Assembly: GCA_964423345.1 (NCBI GenBank)
Contig: CAYREV010000026.1
Coordinates: 1 to 32,846, forward strand
Length of the DNA: 32,846 nt
Direction: 5' to 3'
From: CAYREV01 sp964423345
GTDB taxonomy: Bacteria > Bacteroidota > Rhodothermia > Balneolales > Balneolaceae
Under the pieces are notes generated by a model that did no database searches, was not told where the DNA came from, and saw nothing but the letters and a program-made list of their open reading frames with translations. Positions within the stretch are counted from its first letter, which is position 1. Every line of letters begins with the position of its first letter. Below, piece by piece: positions 8,285 to 16,941 of this stretch. Position numbers and translations under genes: made by a program.

Positions 8285-9865
8285 TCAGAAAATCATGATG
8301 ATCACCACGACCACTGCGACCAATCCGGCTGCCTGATAGCGGTAATTCTTATACCAGGGCATCTCCTGCAGCTCCCGGCTCTCCCGGGAGAAGGCGGCCG
8401 GAGTCCACACCGTATTCTGCACGGTTTCCTCCGACGGGGCTTCGGCCGTCAGGCTTCCGACGATATGAGCCAGCGTGCAAAGAGCAAAATGCAGGCCGGT
8501 CATGTAGAGGAAGTGCATGACATCCTGGTTATAGTTGAAAGCGATGGCAAAGGCGGATATGAAAGCGCCAGTGACGATGCACCACATGGCGCCGGTCTTG
8601 TTGGCGCGTTTCCAGAACAGCCCTACGAAAAAGAGGGCGATGACCGGGGGACTGAACCACGATAGGGCCTGTTGCAGGTAATCCCACAGTTTTTCGAAAT
8701 GGACAATTTGCGGGGCCCAGAACACGGCGATGATCATGACTATGGCCGTAATCCACCGCCCGATGCCCATCAGTTCCTCCTGGCTCTTGTCGGGATTTCG
8801 TTTCTGGTAGAAGTCCATCGTCACCATGGTGGATACGGAGTTCAGCCCGGAGTCGATACTCGACATCATGGCGGCGATCAAGCCGGCCAGCACCAGCCCG
8901 AGAATGCCGGTGGGCAACAGGTCAAACATCATGGTTGGGTAGACGGTGTCGACATTTTGAATCTCGGGATAGAGCACCCGTGCGAAGGCCCCGGGCATGA
9001 TCATGATAAATAGAATAGAAAGCTTGAGCAGTCCGGCGAACATCGATCCCCACTGCCCCTCTGCGGTTGTTTTGGAGGCCAGGGCCCGCTGGGTGATATA
9101 CTGGTTGGTTCCCCAGAAATAGAAACCGAGCAGGAAGACCCCGGTAAACAGTCCGGGCCAGGGCAGTTCCTCGTCCGTCGACGGTTTGATAATGTCAAAA
9201 TGGGAGGGGTCGGTGATTTTCATGACTTCCGACAAGCCCCCGGAAGCCTCCCATGCGAACCAGGTTATGATGGTGGATCCCACGATGAGGATAACGGCCT
9301 GTATGGCATCGGTGTAAACCACCGCGGTAAGTCCGCCGGTAATGGTATAGATACCCGCTATTACGGCCAGTGCGACGATAAATGCCCAGAGCGGAAATTC
9401 CGGGAAAATAAGTTGAAGTACGATGCCGCCGGCATAGAGCGTGGCCGAGATATCCACGAGTACGTTCAGGATAATGGCTATGCCCGAGGCATAGGCCCGC
9501 GCGCGGTAATCATACCGGCGTTCCAGATATTCGGGAATGGTGTATATTCGATTTTTCAGGTAAAAGGGCAGAAAGAAAACCGCGAAAATGATCAGAACAA
9601 CTATGGCCATCCATTCGTAGCTGAAGACCGAAAAACCGGCTCCGTCGGCATAGCCGGACCCCGTCAGGCCGATGAGGCTGTTGCTCGACATGTTGGATGC
9701 AAAAAGGGAGAAGCCGATCAGGGGCCAGGTCAGATTTCTGCCCGCCAGGAAATAGTCTTCAGCCCCCTTGTGGCGCTTTCCGATCCAGAAACCCAGCATC
9801 ATGACGCCTGCGATATAGGCGATCACAATTACCAGGTCGATATAGGTTAAATTAAAACTTGGCAT
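8285..9865 (-). CDS. Sodium:solute symporter, SSS/SGLT family
   Basis: A 526-aa transporter with about 13-14 membrane segments. It has family hallmarks: an N-terminal DLVIVIAYIAGVM segment, EDYFLAGRNLTWPLIGFSLFASNMSSN (here at about 36-62; the conserved GR and SNxS pieces), YTIPEYLERRY, and the TGGLTAVVYTDAIQ sodium-symporter signature near 180. Sodium-driven uptake of a sugar or related solute into the cytoplasm is the expected role. The ATG is preceded by AGGGG about 6 bp upstream on the minus strand, a usable ribosome site. It heads a run of same-strand carbohydrate genes (GH100-like, kinase, MFS, trehalase). SGLT-like members in Bacteroidota-related bacteria often sit in glycosidase clusters, supporting a sugar substrate. 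Confidence 0.9.
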   Translation of the reverse strand: MPSFNLTYIDLVIVIAYIAGVMMLGFWIGKRHKGAEDYFLAGRNLTWPLIGFSLFASNMSSNSLIGLTGSGYADGAGFSVFSYEWMAIVVLIIFAVFFLPFYLKNRIYTIPEYLERRYDYRARAYASGIAIILNVLVDISATLYAGGIVLQLIFPEFPLWAFIVALAVIAGIYTITGGLTAVVYTDAIQAVILIVGSTIITWFAWEASGGLSEVMKITDPSHFDIIKPSTDEELPWPGLFTGVFLLGFYFWGTNQYITQRALASKTTAEGQWGSMFAGLLKLSILFIMIMPGAFARVLYPEIQNVDTVYPTMMFDLLPTGILGLVLAGLIAAMMSSIDSGLNSVSTMVTMDFYQKRNPDKSQEELMGIGRWITAIVMIIAVFWAPQIVHFEKLWDYLQQALSWFSPPVIALFFVGLFWKRANKTGAMWCIVTGAFISAFAIAFNYNQDVMHFLYMTGLHFALCTLAHIVGSLTAEAPSEETVQNTVWTPAAFSRESRELQEMPWYKNYRYQAAGLVAVVVVIIMIF

Positions 9866-10066
9866 GAAAACCCCTGTTTGATTAAGCCCTCTTTATACGT
9901 TCATCCCCTCAAAGCCGGCTATTTTTAATAAATCAATATTTAATGAATTAAAGGGAGAGATGAAAATGGCTGCCGGTTAAGGGCATTGTTGAATTGGAGA
10001 ACGGAGACGGGAGGCCGGGAAACGGATGCGTATTCCGCGGCCCATGGGGGGCAGCGTAGTGCTGCC

Positions 10067-11563
10067 TCAGGAATCAACCGGGAAGGTAAAAGAGTAACGG
10101 GTGCCGTTGCCGGGGGCGGACTCCACCTCCATCCGGGCCTCCAGCTGATCTTTGAGGGTATCGATGAGCATGAGTCCCAGAGAGTTGCTTTTCCCGGATT
10201 CGAAATCTTTGTCAAGGCCCCGGCCATTATCCGAAATAGTGAGTCTGGCCCGGCCGTTATTTTTTTTCATCGATATGTTAATATCCCCTTCTACACCATC
10301 TTGGAAGGCATGCTTGAAGGCATTGATGGTTATTTCGTTGATCAGCAGCCCGCAGGGCAGGGCCCGGTCGATGTCGAGGTATATGTCGTCGATATCGAAT
10401 TCTATGTTGATACTTTTTTGTCGGGCGCCAAAAGTTTCATAGAGGCTTTGGACCAGCTCCCGGATATACTGGTCCATTTCAATGTCGGTGAGGCTCGAGG
10501 TCTTGTAGAGTTTGTCATGGACCAGGGCTACCGACTGCAGGCGAGACTGGCTGTCGCGCAGTACTTTGCGGGCCTGGTCATTATCGGTGGTGTCGAGCTG
10601 GAGCTCAAACAGGCCGGACATGATCGCAAGGTTGTTTTTAACCCGGTGATGGATCTCCTTCAGCAGGGTCTCTTTTTCGGCAAGGGATTTTTGAAGCTGT
10701 CCTGTTTTTTTTCGAACCGTCCGCCGCAGAGAGGTTATCCATGCTACGATAACGAGCAGTAGCCCAATGGCCAGGCTCCCCCACAAGGTCATCTGGTAAC
10801 GGGAGATGCCTGCAAGCTCCAGGTCGTCCGGCGTCCTCAGGTGTATCTTATAGGAATCGGCACTGACTTTTTCGGGTTTGGGTGAATAGATACTCAATAT
10901 GCCCGCAATGTTGAGGTGATCCCCTTTGCTGAGGGACTCAAAATCGAATTCGCTGAAATGTGCGTGAAAGTTGGTCACATAAATCATAACCGTTTTTTCA
11001 CTGTCGGAAGAAGGGGATAGTTTGAGATATTTGCCGTTATCTCTGTTTCCCTTTTCAATAATCTCCCCGCTGCCTTTTACCAGCATGCCTTCATACAGGG
11101 CAGGGTTGTCAAGAGCCTTATGCAGGGGCATGGGAGCAGCCTTGCGGGAAGCGGGCCCGATATTTTCATAGCTGAATACATTTACTTCTATAAGGCCGTT
11201 GTATTCCTGTATCACGCCCGTGGCAATCAGGCTGTCGCCGGGCATGACGGGTGATTGAATAGACTCTGAAAATAGTGAAAGGCCGGTTTCCCTATTCTGA
11301 ATGTAGATTTGCAGGTAGCTTTCGTGGAGCAGTCCGGAAGAGATATTGGCTACACCCCTGACGGTTACCGTGTCGCCGAGAAAATCAGCGGTACCGTCTC
11401 CATTTGCATCCTGCTTAACCTTACTCAGGGGCATCTCGGGATAATCCGATTCCAAACCCCGGCCGGCTGTGGCTAAAGAGCTGCAGGCCAGAAGTGCTAT
11501 GAGGGCGGCACATAAATATCGCCAACACATAGTACACCCCCTCGACTTGCCATACTTACCCAT
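10067..11563 (-). CDS. Membrane sensor histidine kinase (HisKA_2) with tandem OB-fold-like periplasmic sensor
   Basis: A 498-aa kinase. An N-terminal signal or anchor segment (about 14-33) precedes a periplasmic region with two beta-rich OB-fold-like units at about 60-135 and 150-245. A transmembrane helix follows at 257-278. The HisKA_2 dimerisation box KEIHHRVKNNL comes next (phospho-acceptor His305 or His306), then the HATPase with LINEITINAFKHAF (N box, 407-420) and DNGRGL (445-450). An AGGAG ribosome site at 11571-11575, 7 nt before the ATG, fixes the start. No response regulator lies within the window, so the partner is elsewhere. Being placed between GH31 and the SSS symporter, it may regulate sugar uptake or osmotic response. 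What the OB-like domains bind is unknown. Confidence 0.88.
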   Translation of the reverse strand: MGKYGKSRGCTMCWRYLCAALIALLACSSLATAGRGLESDYPEMPLSKVKQDANGDGTADFLGDTVTVRGVANISSGLLHESYLQIYIQNRETGLSLFSESIQSPVMPGDSLIATGVIQEYNGLIEVNVFSYENIGPASRKAAPMPLHKALDNPALYEGMLVKGSGEIIEKGNRDNGKYLKLSPSSDSEKTVMIYVTNFHAHFSEFDFESLSKGDHLNIAGILSIYSPKPEKVSADSYKIHLRTPDDLELAGISRYQMTLWGSLAIGLLLVIVAWITSLRRTVRKKTGQLQKSLAEKETLLKEIHHRVKNNLAIMSGLFELQLDTTDNDQARKVLRDSQSRLQSVALVHDKLYKTSSLTDIEMDQYIRELVQSLYETFGARQKSINIEFDIDDIYLDIDRALPCGLLINEITINAFKHAFQDGVEGDINISMKKNNGRARLTISDNGRGLDKDFESGKSNSLGLMLIDTLKDQLEARMEVESAPGNGTRYSFTFPVDS

Positions 11564-11570
11564 CAGTTAT

Positions 11571-11575
11571 CTCCT
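11571..11575 (-). promoter_or_regulatory. Shine-Dalgarno site of the histidine kinase
   Basis: AGGAG on the minus strand, 7 nt before the ATG at 11561-11563. It supports this start over the internal Met12, which would otherwise give a tidier signal peptide. Confidence 0.65.
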
Positions 11576-11727
11576 AATTATGTTTTTTTACTGAAACCTA
11601 TCTCAAGCTAATATTTTTCAACCGAAAAATCAGCTGTCAATTTGCAAGAATGGCCACCATGGGTAACGCCGGTTTTTGCCGGTTACAATCCCGACTTTGA
11701 AACGGCTGCTCCTGTGCAGGGGTAAGG

Positions 11728-14232
11728 CTATTGAACAGTAAGTTCCTTGAAGTTGGCGGGGGCTTCGAAAGTGAAAACCTTCCCGTTTTTAGTCTCTTCC
11801 GCTTCAAAGCTCACCTTTTCACCGTCAGCAGTCACCGCCGACGGCTCAAAAGGCAGCCCGATCAACTGTATGGCAAAGGTATCATAGGCCGGGCGGTATT
11901 TTCCCTCCCGGGTGGCGGAGATGTGCACCGTATTCGATTCCTTGCTGAACCGGTATTCGAATTGAGTCAGCAGGTATTCACCCTCTTTGTAGTCCCACCC
12001 TTCCTCAGCGTCTTCATACAGCCGGCTGACGGTGGGGCGGCTACTGTGGTAGGCGCGAAGGTCCAGCCCTTGCAGCTCCCGTTCGCCGGTATGCTGCATA
12101 ACCTCCCGCAACGGGATAAGGCTTCCCTCCCGAATGAAAAAGGGTATTTGATCCATCGGCGCTTCAACGGTATGGATTTGCCGGCCGGGCAGCATCTTAT
12201 GGTCCCAGAAGTGATACCAGTTGCCTTCCGGCAGGTAGGTTTCCACACTTTTCTCGCCCTTGTCGAGCACGGGTGCCACCAGGATATGCTCTCCACAAAG
12301 AAACTCGTCGTTCCTGGAGACCGCCCTGTTTTCGGCCTGGTCATAGAAACCCACCGGTTTCAGTATGGGGGTACCCTCCTTGATGTATTTCCAGAAAGCA
12401 GTATAGAGGTAGCTGAGCAGCCGGTAGCGGAGGTTAATAGCCTCGCGGTTGATGTCGGTAAACTTTTTGCCGAACACCCACGGTTCCTGATCGTTTACCG
12501 TGTTGCGCTTCTGCATTTCCACCTGGTCTTTCTTGACGGCCGCGGCGCCGTCTACGTTATATCCCATCGAGTGGTTGCGGAAGAGGGGATGGAAGATGGC
12601 CAGCTGCAGCCAGCGGCACATCAGCTCGCCGCTTGGTTTTTTTACGAAGCCTCCCACGTCGGAGCCGACGAAGGAGTAGCCCGATATGCTCAGGCGCCGG
12701 CACTGTTCGTTGGCAAGTTTGAGATGGTCCCACGTAGCGATATTATCGCCGGTCCACAGGGCCGCATACCGCTGTCCCCCCGAATAATTGGAGCGGGTCA
12801 GCAGGAAGGGGCGGCGTTCGGGCCGGTGTTTTTTGATGCCGTTGAGAGAGGCCCGTGCCATCTGCATGCCGTAAATGTTATGGGCCTTCTTATGGCTGCA
12901 GGGATGTCCGTCGTAGTCATGCCGGATATCGTCGGGAAAGGTCTTGCGTTTTACTTCGAAGACTGCCGGCTCGTTCATATCGTTCCAGATACCCCCCATG
13001 TCGAGATCGTCCACCAACGGTTTGTAGAGGTCTTCCCACCACTTTCGCACTTCGGGGTTGGTGAAGTCGGGAAAAGCACATTTGGGCGGCCAGACCGGGG
13101 CGATAACCCTTTCGCCGTCGGGGCGCTTGCAAAAATAGTCGTTTTCCACGCCCTGGCGGTAGACAAAGTAGTCTTTATCTACCTTGATGCCGGGATCGAT
13201 CATGACAATGGTTTTAAACCCTTTCTCTTTGAGATCCGCAATCATTGTTTTGGGATCGGGAAAGAGCTTGTTATTCCATGTGAAGCACCGGTATTCGTCC
13301 ATATAGTCTATATCCAGGTAGATGGCATCACAGGGAATCTCCTTTTCACGGAAGGTATCTGCGAGTTCACGCACCCTGGATTCCGGATAGTAGCTCCACC
13401 GGCACTGGTGATAACCCAGGGCCCACATGGGCGGCATGTCGGGGGTGCCGGTCAGCCTGGTATACCGTTCCGTGACGGCAGTCAGTTCGGGCCCGTTAAT
13501 GAAATAATAGTTCATCACGCCACCGCGGGCCGAAAAGCTGCTCACCCGGTCTTTCTGTCGGTCAAAACTGAAACGGGTGCGGTAGGTGTTGTCCATAAAG
13601 ATGCCGTAGCCCCGTCCCTCAATCAGCCCGAGATAAAAGGGGATGCTTCGGTACAGGGGATCGTCGCCCCGCTTGTAGGAGTAGGAGTCGGTGTTCCAGT
13701 TGTCATAAGCCCTCCCCCTGAGATTCACATCCACGGGCTTGTCGCCCAGGCCGAAATAGTTGACGCCCCGCGGGGCCTTTTTGGTAACCTTGAGCTCCGA
13801 GATACCTTTCATGAGGCTTTCACGGCGGTAGAAACCGTCCTCATCCTCACACAAAACGTTGCCGGCCTTGTCGTAGAAATCTACAAGCAGCTGCTTCTTG
13901 CTGACCGTGACCGTCAGTTCGTCGGTGGATATCACATATTTTTTCTTTTTCTCCTCCAGGGTGTAGTCTACTTTTGACGGACTGAATTCCGGGTCGATGG
14001 CATAGGAGAAGTCGGACCGGACATCCCCTTCCAGGTAATAGGTAACCCTGATAATGTGGGGGGTGACCATCCGAAGGATGAGTTCGACATGGTTCTCGGT
14101 TACAAAGGAAATATGTTGTTCGTGTTGTTCGACCCGGTCGACAAGATCAGGGCGGTGCCTGCTTACTACATCCTGGAAGCGATCGCTTCCCTCGGTTAGA
14201 TCCTGTTCCCCAAATGCTTCGGTCTCTGCCAT
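11728..14232 (-). CDS. Alpha-glucosidase / alpha-xylosidase family GH31
   Basis: An 834-aa GH31 enzyme with the complete family layout: an N-terminal beta-sandwich (about 40-260), a (beta/alpha)8 barrel (about 265-600) and C-terminal beta domains. The nucleophile is Asp418 in GIWNDMNEP and the acid/base is Asp496 in LWTGDN. WALGYHQCRWSY (270-281) and LDIDYMD (306-312) are characteristic of the alpha-glucosidase/glucosidase II branch rather than alpha-xylosidases. It removes terminal alpha-glucose from maltose-like oligosaccharides with retention. No signal peptide is present, implying a cytoplasmic enzyme. It lies upstream of the histidine kinase on the same strand with a 164-bp gap. Together with trehalase and the two transporters it forms an alpha-glucoside utilisation locus. 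Confidence 0.95.
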   Translation of the reverse strand: MAETEAFGEQDLTEGSDRFQDVVSRHRPDLVDRVEQHEQHISFVTENHVELILRMVTPHIIRVTYYLEGDVRSDFSYAIDPEFSPSKVDYTLEEKKKKYVISTDELTVTVSKKQLLVDFYDKAGNVLCEDEDGFYRRESLMKGISELKVTKKAPRGVNYFGLGDKPVDVNLRGRAYDNWNTDSYSYKRGDDPLYRSIPFYLGLIEGRGYGIFMDNTYRTRFSFDRQKDRVSSFSARGGVMNYYFINGPELTAVTERYTRLTGTPDMPPMWALGYHQCRWSYYPESRVRELADTFREKEIPCDAIYLDIDYMDEYRCFTWNNKLFPDPKTMIADLKEKGFKTIVMIDPGIKVDKDYFVYRQGVENDYFCKRPDGERVIAPVWPPKCAFPDFTNPEVRKWWEDLYKPLVDDLDMGGIWNDMNEPAVFEVKRKTFPDDIRHDYDGHPCSHKKAHNIYGMQMARASLNGIKKHRPERRPFLLTRSNYSGGQRYAALWTGDNIATWDHLKLANEQCRRLSISGYSFVGSDVGGFVKKPSGELMCRWLQLAIFHPLFRNHSMGYNVDGAAAVKKDQVEMQKRNTVNDQEPWVFGKKFTDINREAINLRYRLLSYLYTAFWKYIKEGTPILKPVGFYDQAENRAVSRNDEFLCGEHILVAPVLDKGEKSVETYLPEGNWYHFWDHKMLPGRQIHTVEAPMDQIPFFIREGSLIPLREVMQHTGERELQGLDLRAYHSSRPTVSRLYEDAEEGWDYKEGEYLLTQFEYRFSKESNTVHISATREGKYRPAYDTFAIQLIGLPFEPSAVTADGEKVSFEAEETKNGKVFTFEAPANFKELTVQ

Positions 14233-14345
14233 AATTGTAAACTGACGGGTTATAAATAATTAGTTCACGAAAATAATAAATATGAGGTAAAGATCATCTG
14301 CGGGAATTTCGGCCACAGACAACCTATTGAACATGGGTGCCGATA

Positions 14346-15905
14346 TTAATCCAGCAGATACCCTTTGGCCAGTTTTCGATAGGCGGCCACCTGTTCCTTT
14401 TTCCAGCGATGATCCTTGTTCATCTCCATGGCCATCAGGTCGGCCACCGGTTCCGCTATTTCCATGCTGGCCCTGGCGTCGAGCAGGAGGGAGCGGGTGC
14501 GTCTTGCGAGTATGTCTTCGACGGTACGGGCCATTTCATTGCGAACGCCCCATATCACCTCGGCGGGTTTGCAGCGGAGGTTGGGGTGCAGGGGCTCATT
14601 CCATCCTTCCTGCCCGTCCGCTATTTTCTTGAGGGCGAGGGCGTCGGAGCCGTACATCTCGTAGGGTTCGGCCGCTTCGGCATTCTTAAGCCAGCCGTGT
14701 AGCCGCAGGTTTTGGGTCACCGACTCCCTTTCGTCCAGCCCGGCCACCACCGCTGCCTCGTCCACCGTGTCTTCAGCCATCTTCCGGTAGGTGGTCCATT
14801 TGCCTCCTGTGATGGTTACCAGTCCCGAGGGATCGATGATCAGGGTATGGTCCCGGGATATGGAGGAGGTATCTTTGCCGCCGCCGCGCAAAACAAGGGG
14901 ACGCAGCCCAGCAAAGATACTCAACACGTCGTCCGGCCCGGGATCTTTGGTCAGGTAGCGTGCAGCGTGGGTGAGCAGAAATTCCACCTCTTCATCCATT
15001 GCCCTCGGCTCAAGAGAGGGGGTGTCTACCGGGGTGTCGGTAGTCCCCACAATGATACGGTCATGCCAGGGTACGGCGAAGAGGACCCGGCCGTCGTCTG
15101 TTCGGGGGACCATAATAGCACTTTCTCCCGGTTGAAAAGATTTGTCGAGCACCAGGTGCACGCCCTGGCTGGGTTGGATGATCGACTCCACTTCGCTGTT
15201 GTCCATGCGGCGGATACTGTCGGTAAAGACGCCGGTGGCATTGACAACGACCCGGCCCTGTATCTCAAAATCCCGGCCGGTTTCCTGGCATTGGGCCCTG
15301 ACGCCGGATACCAGTTTGTTGGCCTTCATAAGGCCGGTGACTTTCACGTAGTTGAGCCCCACGCCGCCTTCGTCGAAGAGGGTCTGCAGCAGGTTGATGG
15401 CCAGCCGTGAGTCGTCAAACTGGGCGTCGTGGTAGATAACCCCGCCGTCGAGTCCCTCCGGCTCCAGGGTGGGGATATATTCCATCACTTCCTCCCGGGA
15501 TAGCCGCTTGGAGGGACCGAGCCCCAGGTCGCCGGCCAGCTTGTCATAAATTTTCAGGCCGATGCCGTAAAAGGGCCCTTCCCACCAGTCGTAATTGGGT
15601 ACGATGAACGACTGGTTCTTAACCAGGTGAGGGGCGTTTTGCCGCAGCAGTCCCCGTTCGCGCAGGGCTTCAAGCACCAGGGATACGTTGCCCTGCCTGA
15701 GGTACCGCACCCCTCCGTGCACCAGCTTGGTGCTTCGGCTGGAGGTGCCCTTGGAGAAGTCGTGCTGTTCCAGCAGGAGGGTTTTGTATCCCCGGGACGC
15801 TGCCTCAACGGCCGTACCGAGGCCGGTGGCTCCGCCCCCGATGATGATGAAATCCCATACTTCGGGATCCTCTTTCAGTTGTTGAATATGCCGCTCTCTG
15901 TTCAT
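14346..15905 (-). CDS. glpD: FAD-dependent glycerol-3-phosphate dehydrogenase
   Basis: A 519-aa flavoprotein that oxidises glycerol-3-phosphate to dihydroxyacetone phosphate and passes electrons to quinone at the membrane. The dinucleotide-binding motif IIGGGATGLG is at 21-30. It is followed by the family signature KGTSSRSTKLVHGGVRYL (about 52-69) and by later conserved pieces VPRTDDGRVLFAVPW and TITGGKWTTYRKMAED. The C-terminal helical domain with DILARRTRSLLLDA is present, so the protein is full length. It lies downstream of the PlsC-type acyltransferase on the same strand (132 bp apart); both use glycerol-3-phosphate-derived metabolites. No glpK or glpF is in the window. Confidence 0.95.
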   Translation of the reverse strand: MNRERHIQQLKEDPEVWDFIIIGGGATGLGTAVEAASRGYKTLLLEQHDFSKGTSSRSTKLVHGGVRYLRQGNVSLVLEALRERGLLRQNAPHLVKNQSFIVPNYDWWEGPFYGIGLKIYDKLAGDLGLGPSKRLSREEVMEYIPTLEPEGLDGGVIYHDAQFDDSRLAINLLQTLFDEGGVGLNYVKVTGLMKANKLVSGVRAQCQETGRDFEIQGRVVVNATGVFTDSIRRMDNSEVESIIQPSQGVHLVLDKSFQPGESAIMVPRTDDGRVLFAVPWHDRIIVGTTDTPVDTPSLEPRAMDEEVEFLLTHAARYLTKDPGPDDVLSIFAGLRPLVLRGGGKDTSSISRDHTLIIDPSGLVTITGGKWTTYRKMAEDTVDEAAVVAGLDERESVTQNLRLHGWLKNAEAAEPYEMYGSDALALKKIADGQEGWNEPLHPNLRCKPAEVIWGVRNEMARTVEDILARRTRSLLLDARASMEIAEPVADLMAMEMNKDHRWKKEQVAAYRKLAKGYLLD

Positions 15906-16037
15906 AATAAAATTATTTCGGGCATAGATTGACGTAGATGAAGTTCCAATTCAAAAATCAGCATTCAAAATTGCCCTTTCCGGTGGTTAATGTATTCGGA
16001 ATTTAATAATGCGATCCGTGATATCGGTGTTCCATAA

Positions 16038-16811
16038 TTATGCAATAGACCGGACGCTGTCTTCTTCCACATCGGCCCAGTCTATGTAGAGCTGACGCAC
16101 TTCCCGTATATGCTCCTCCAGGTTTTCCAGGGTCCATCCCGTTGTGTCAATGGGAGGGTGGATATGGGCCACCGCCTTGCCCGCCCTCGAAAGGAGGGAG
16201 CCGCCGCTGCTGAGTTTTCTATTTCCTTCAAAATAGATGGGGACCATAGGGTAGTCGAGGTCCATGGCCATCCGGAAAGGCCCCTTTTTGAACGGACCGA
16301 TAACACCCGGATGTTTTCGTGATCCCTCGGGGGCCAGCATTACTGAAAGTTCCTGCTCCTTAATACGCTGATAGGTGTTTTGCAGGGTCTGTACGGCTTT
16401 TTCAGAATCCTGTCGTTTGATAAACACCTGCCCGGTAAGCCTTCCCAGCAGGAAGAAGAGGGGATTGTACTGCAGTTCCCACTTGGCGACAAAGCGGACG
16501 CCGGGAAGTCCGAGGGCGAGGATGGTCAGGATGTCGACCGTAGAGCTGTGATTGATGATAAAGACTGCCGGATGCGTAATGTGGTCGTGATGCATCTTTA
16601 TGGAGAAGTCGATACCCGACACCCAAAACACAGGCCATGCAAGCCAGGGGGCCACTTCTTCAATTATGAAATTGGTAAGCCTGCCGAAAGAGATAAGAAG
16701 CAGGAACAGTATGACCGGGGTGAGGATCACCAGCATGACAAAGAAAGTAAGGATGCCCAGCAGGCTTCGCACATATTCATGAAGCTTAAGGCGGTCGTTT
16801 CGGTCGGTCAT
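16038..16811 (-). CDS. plsC: 1-acyl-sn-glycerol-3-phosphate acyltransferase (PlsC-like)
   Basis: A 257-aa membrane-associated acyltransferase of the PlsC/LPLAT family that adds the second acyl chain to lysophosphatidic acid to make phosphatidic acid. The catalytic HX4D motif is NHSSTVD (His88, Asp93) and the substrate-binding block is PEGSR (161-165). A strongly hydrophobic N-terminal helix at about 20-42 anchors it in the inner membrane. It is transcribed away from the NhaC-type antiporter with a 130-bp divergent intergenic region. glpD follows on the same strand. Other lysophospholipid or ornithine-lipid acyltransferase roles remain possible in this superfamily. Confidence 0.88.
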   Translation of the reverse strand: MTDRNDRLKLHEYVRSLLGILTFFVMLVILTPVILFLLLISFGRLTNFIIEEVAPWLAWPVFWVSGIDFSIKMHHDHITHPAVFIINHSSTVDILTILALGLPGVRFVAKWELQYNPLFFLLGRLTGQVFIKRQDSEKAVQTLQNTYQRIKEQELSVMLAPEGSRKHPGVIGPFKKGPFRMAMDLDYPMVPIYFEGNRKLSSGGSLLSRAGKAVAHIHPPIDTTGWTLENLEEHIREVRQLYIDWADVEEDSVRSIA

Positions 16812-16941
16812 GGTACCCCGGGTATGTCTTAATTATTGAAAGAATATAGAGATGTGCCGCTGAACTGCAAAATATTAGGCAGTTGATTCGAATAGGTAAA
16901 ATCAACAGATTGAACCTTCATTTTAACACAGGGCAAACAGC

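Noticed and set aside
10050..10066. GGCAGC/GCTGCC hairpin just after the histidine kinase stop as a terminator
   Set aside because: No T tract follows on the minus strand and the stem is only 6 bp, so termination is not supported.
11731..13977. Very long open frame on the plus strand opposite the GH31 gene
   Set aside because: It lies wholly antisense to an alpha-glucosidase with complete catalytic motifs, shows no recognisable domain, and results from low stop-codon frequency in GC-rich DNA.
15935..15985. Repeated ATTCAAAA words between glpD and plsC as a functional repeat
   Set aside because: Short AT-rich words with no symmetry or periodicity; consistent with ordinary intergenic sequence.
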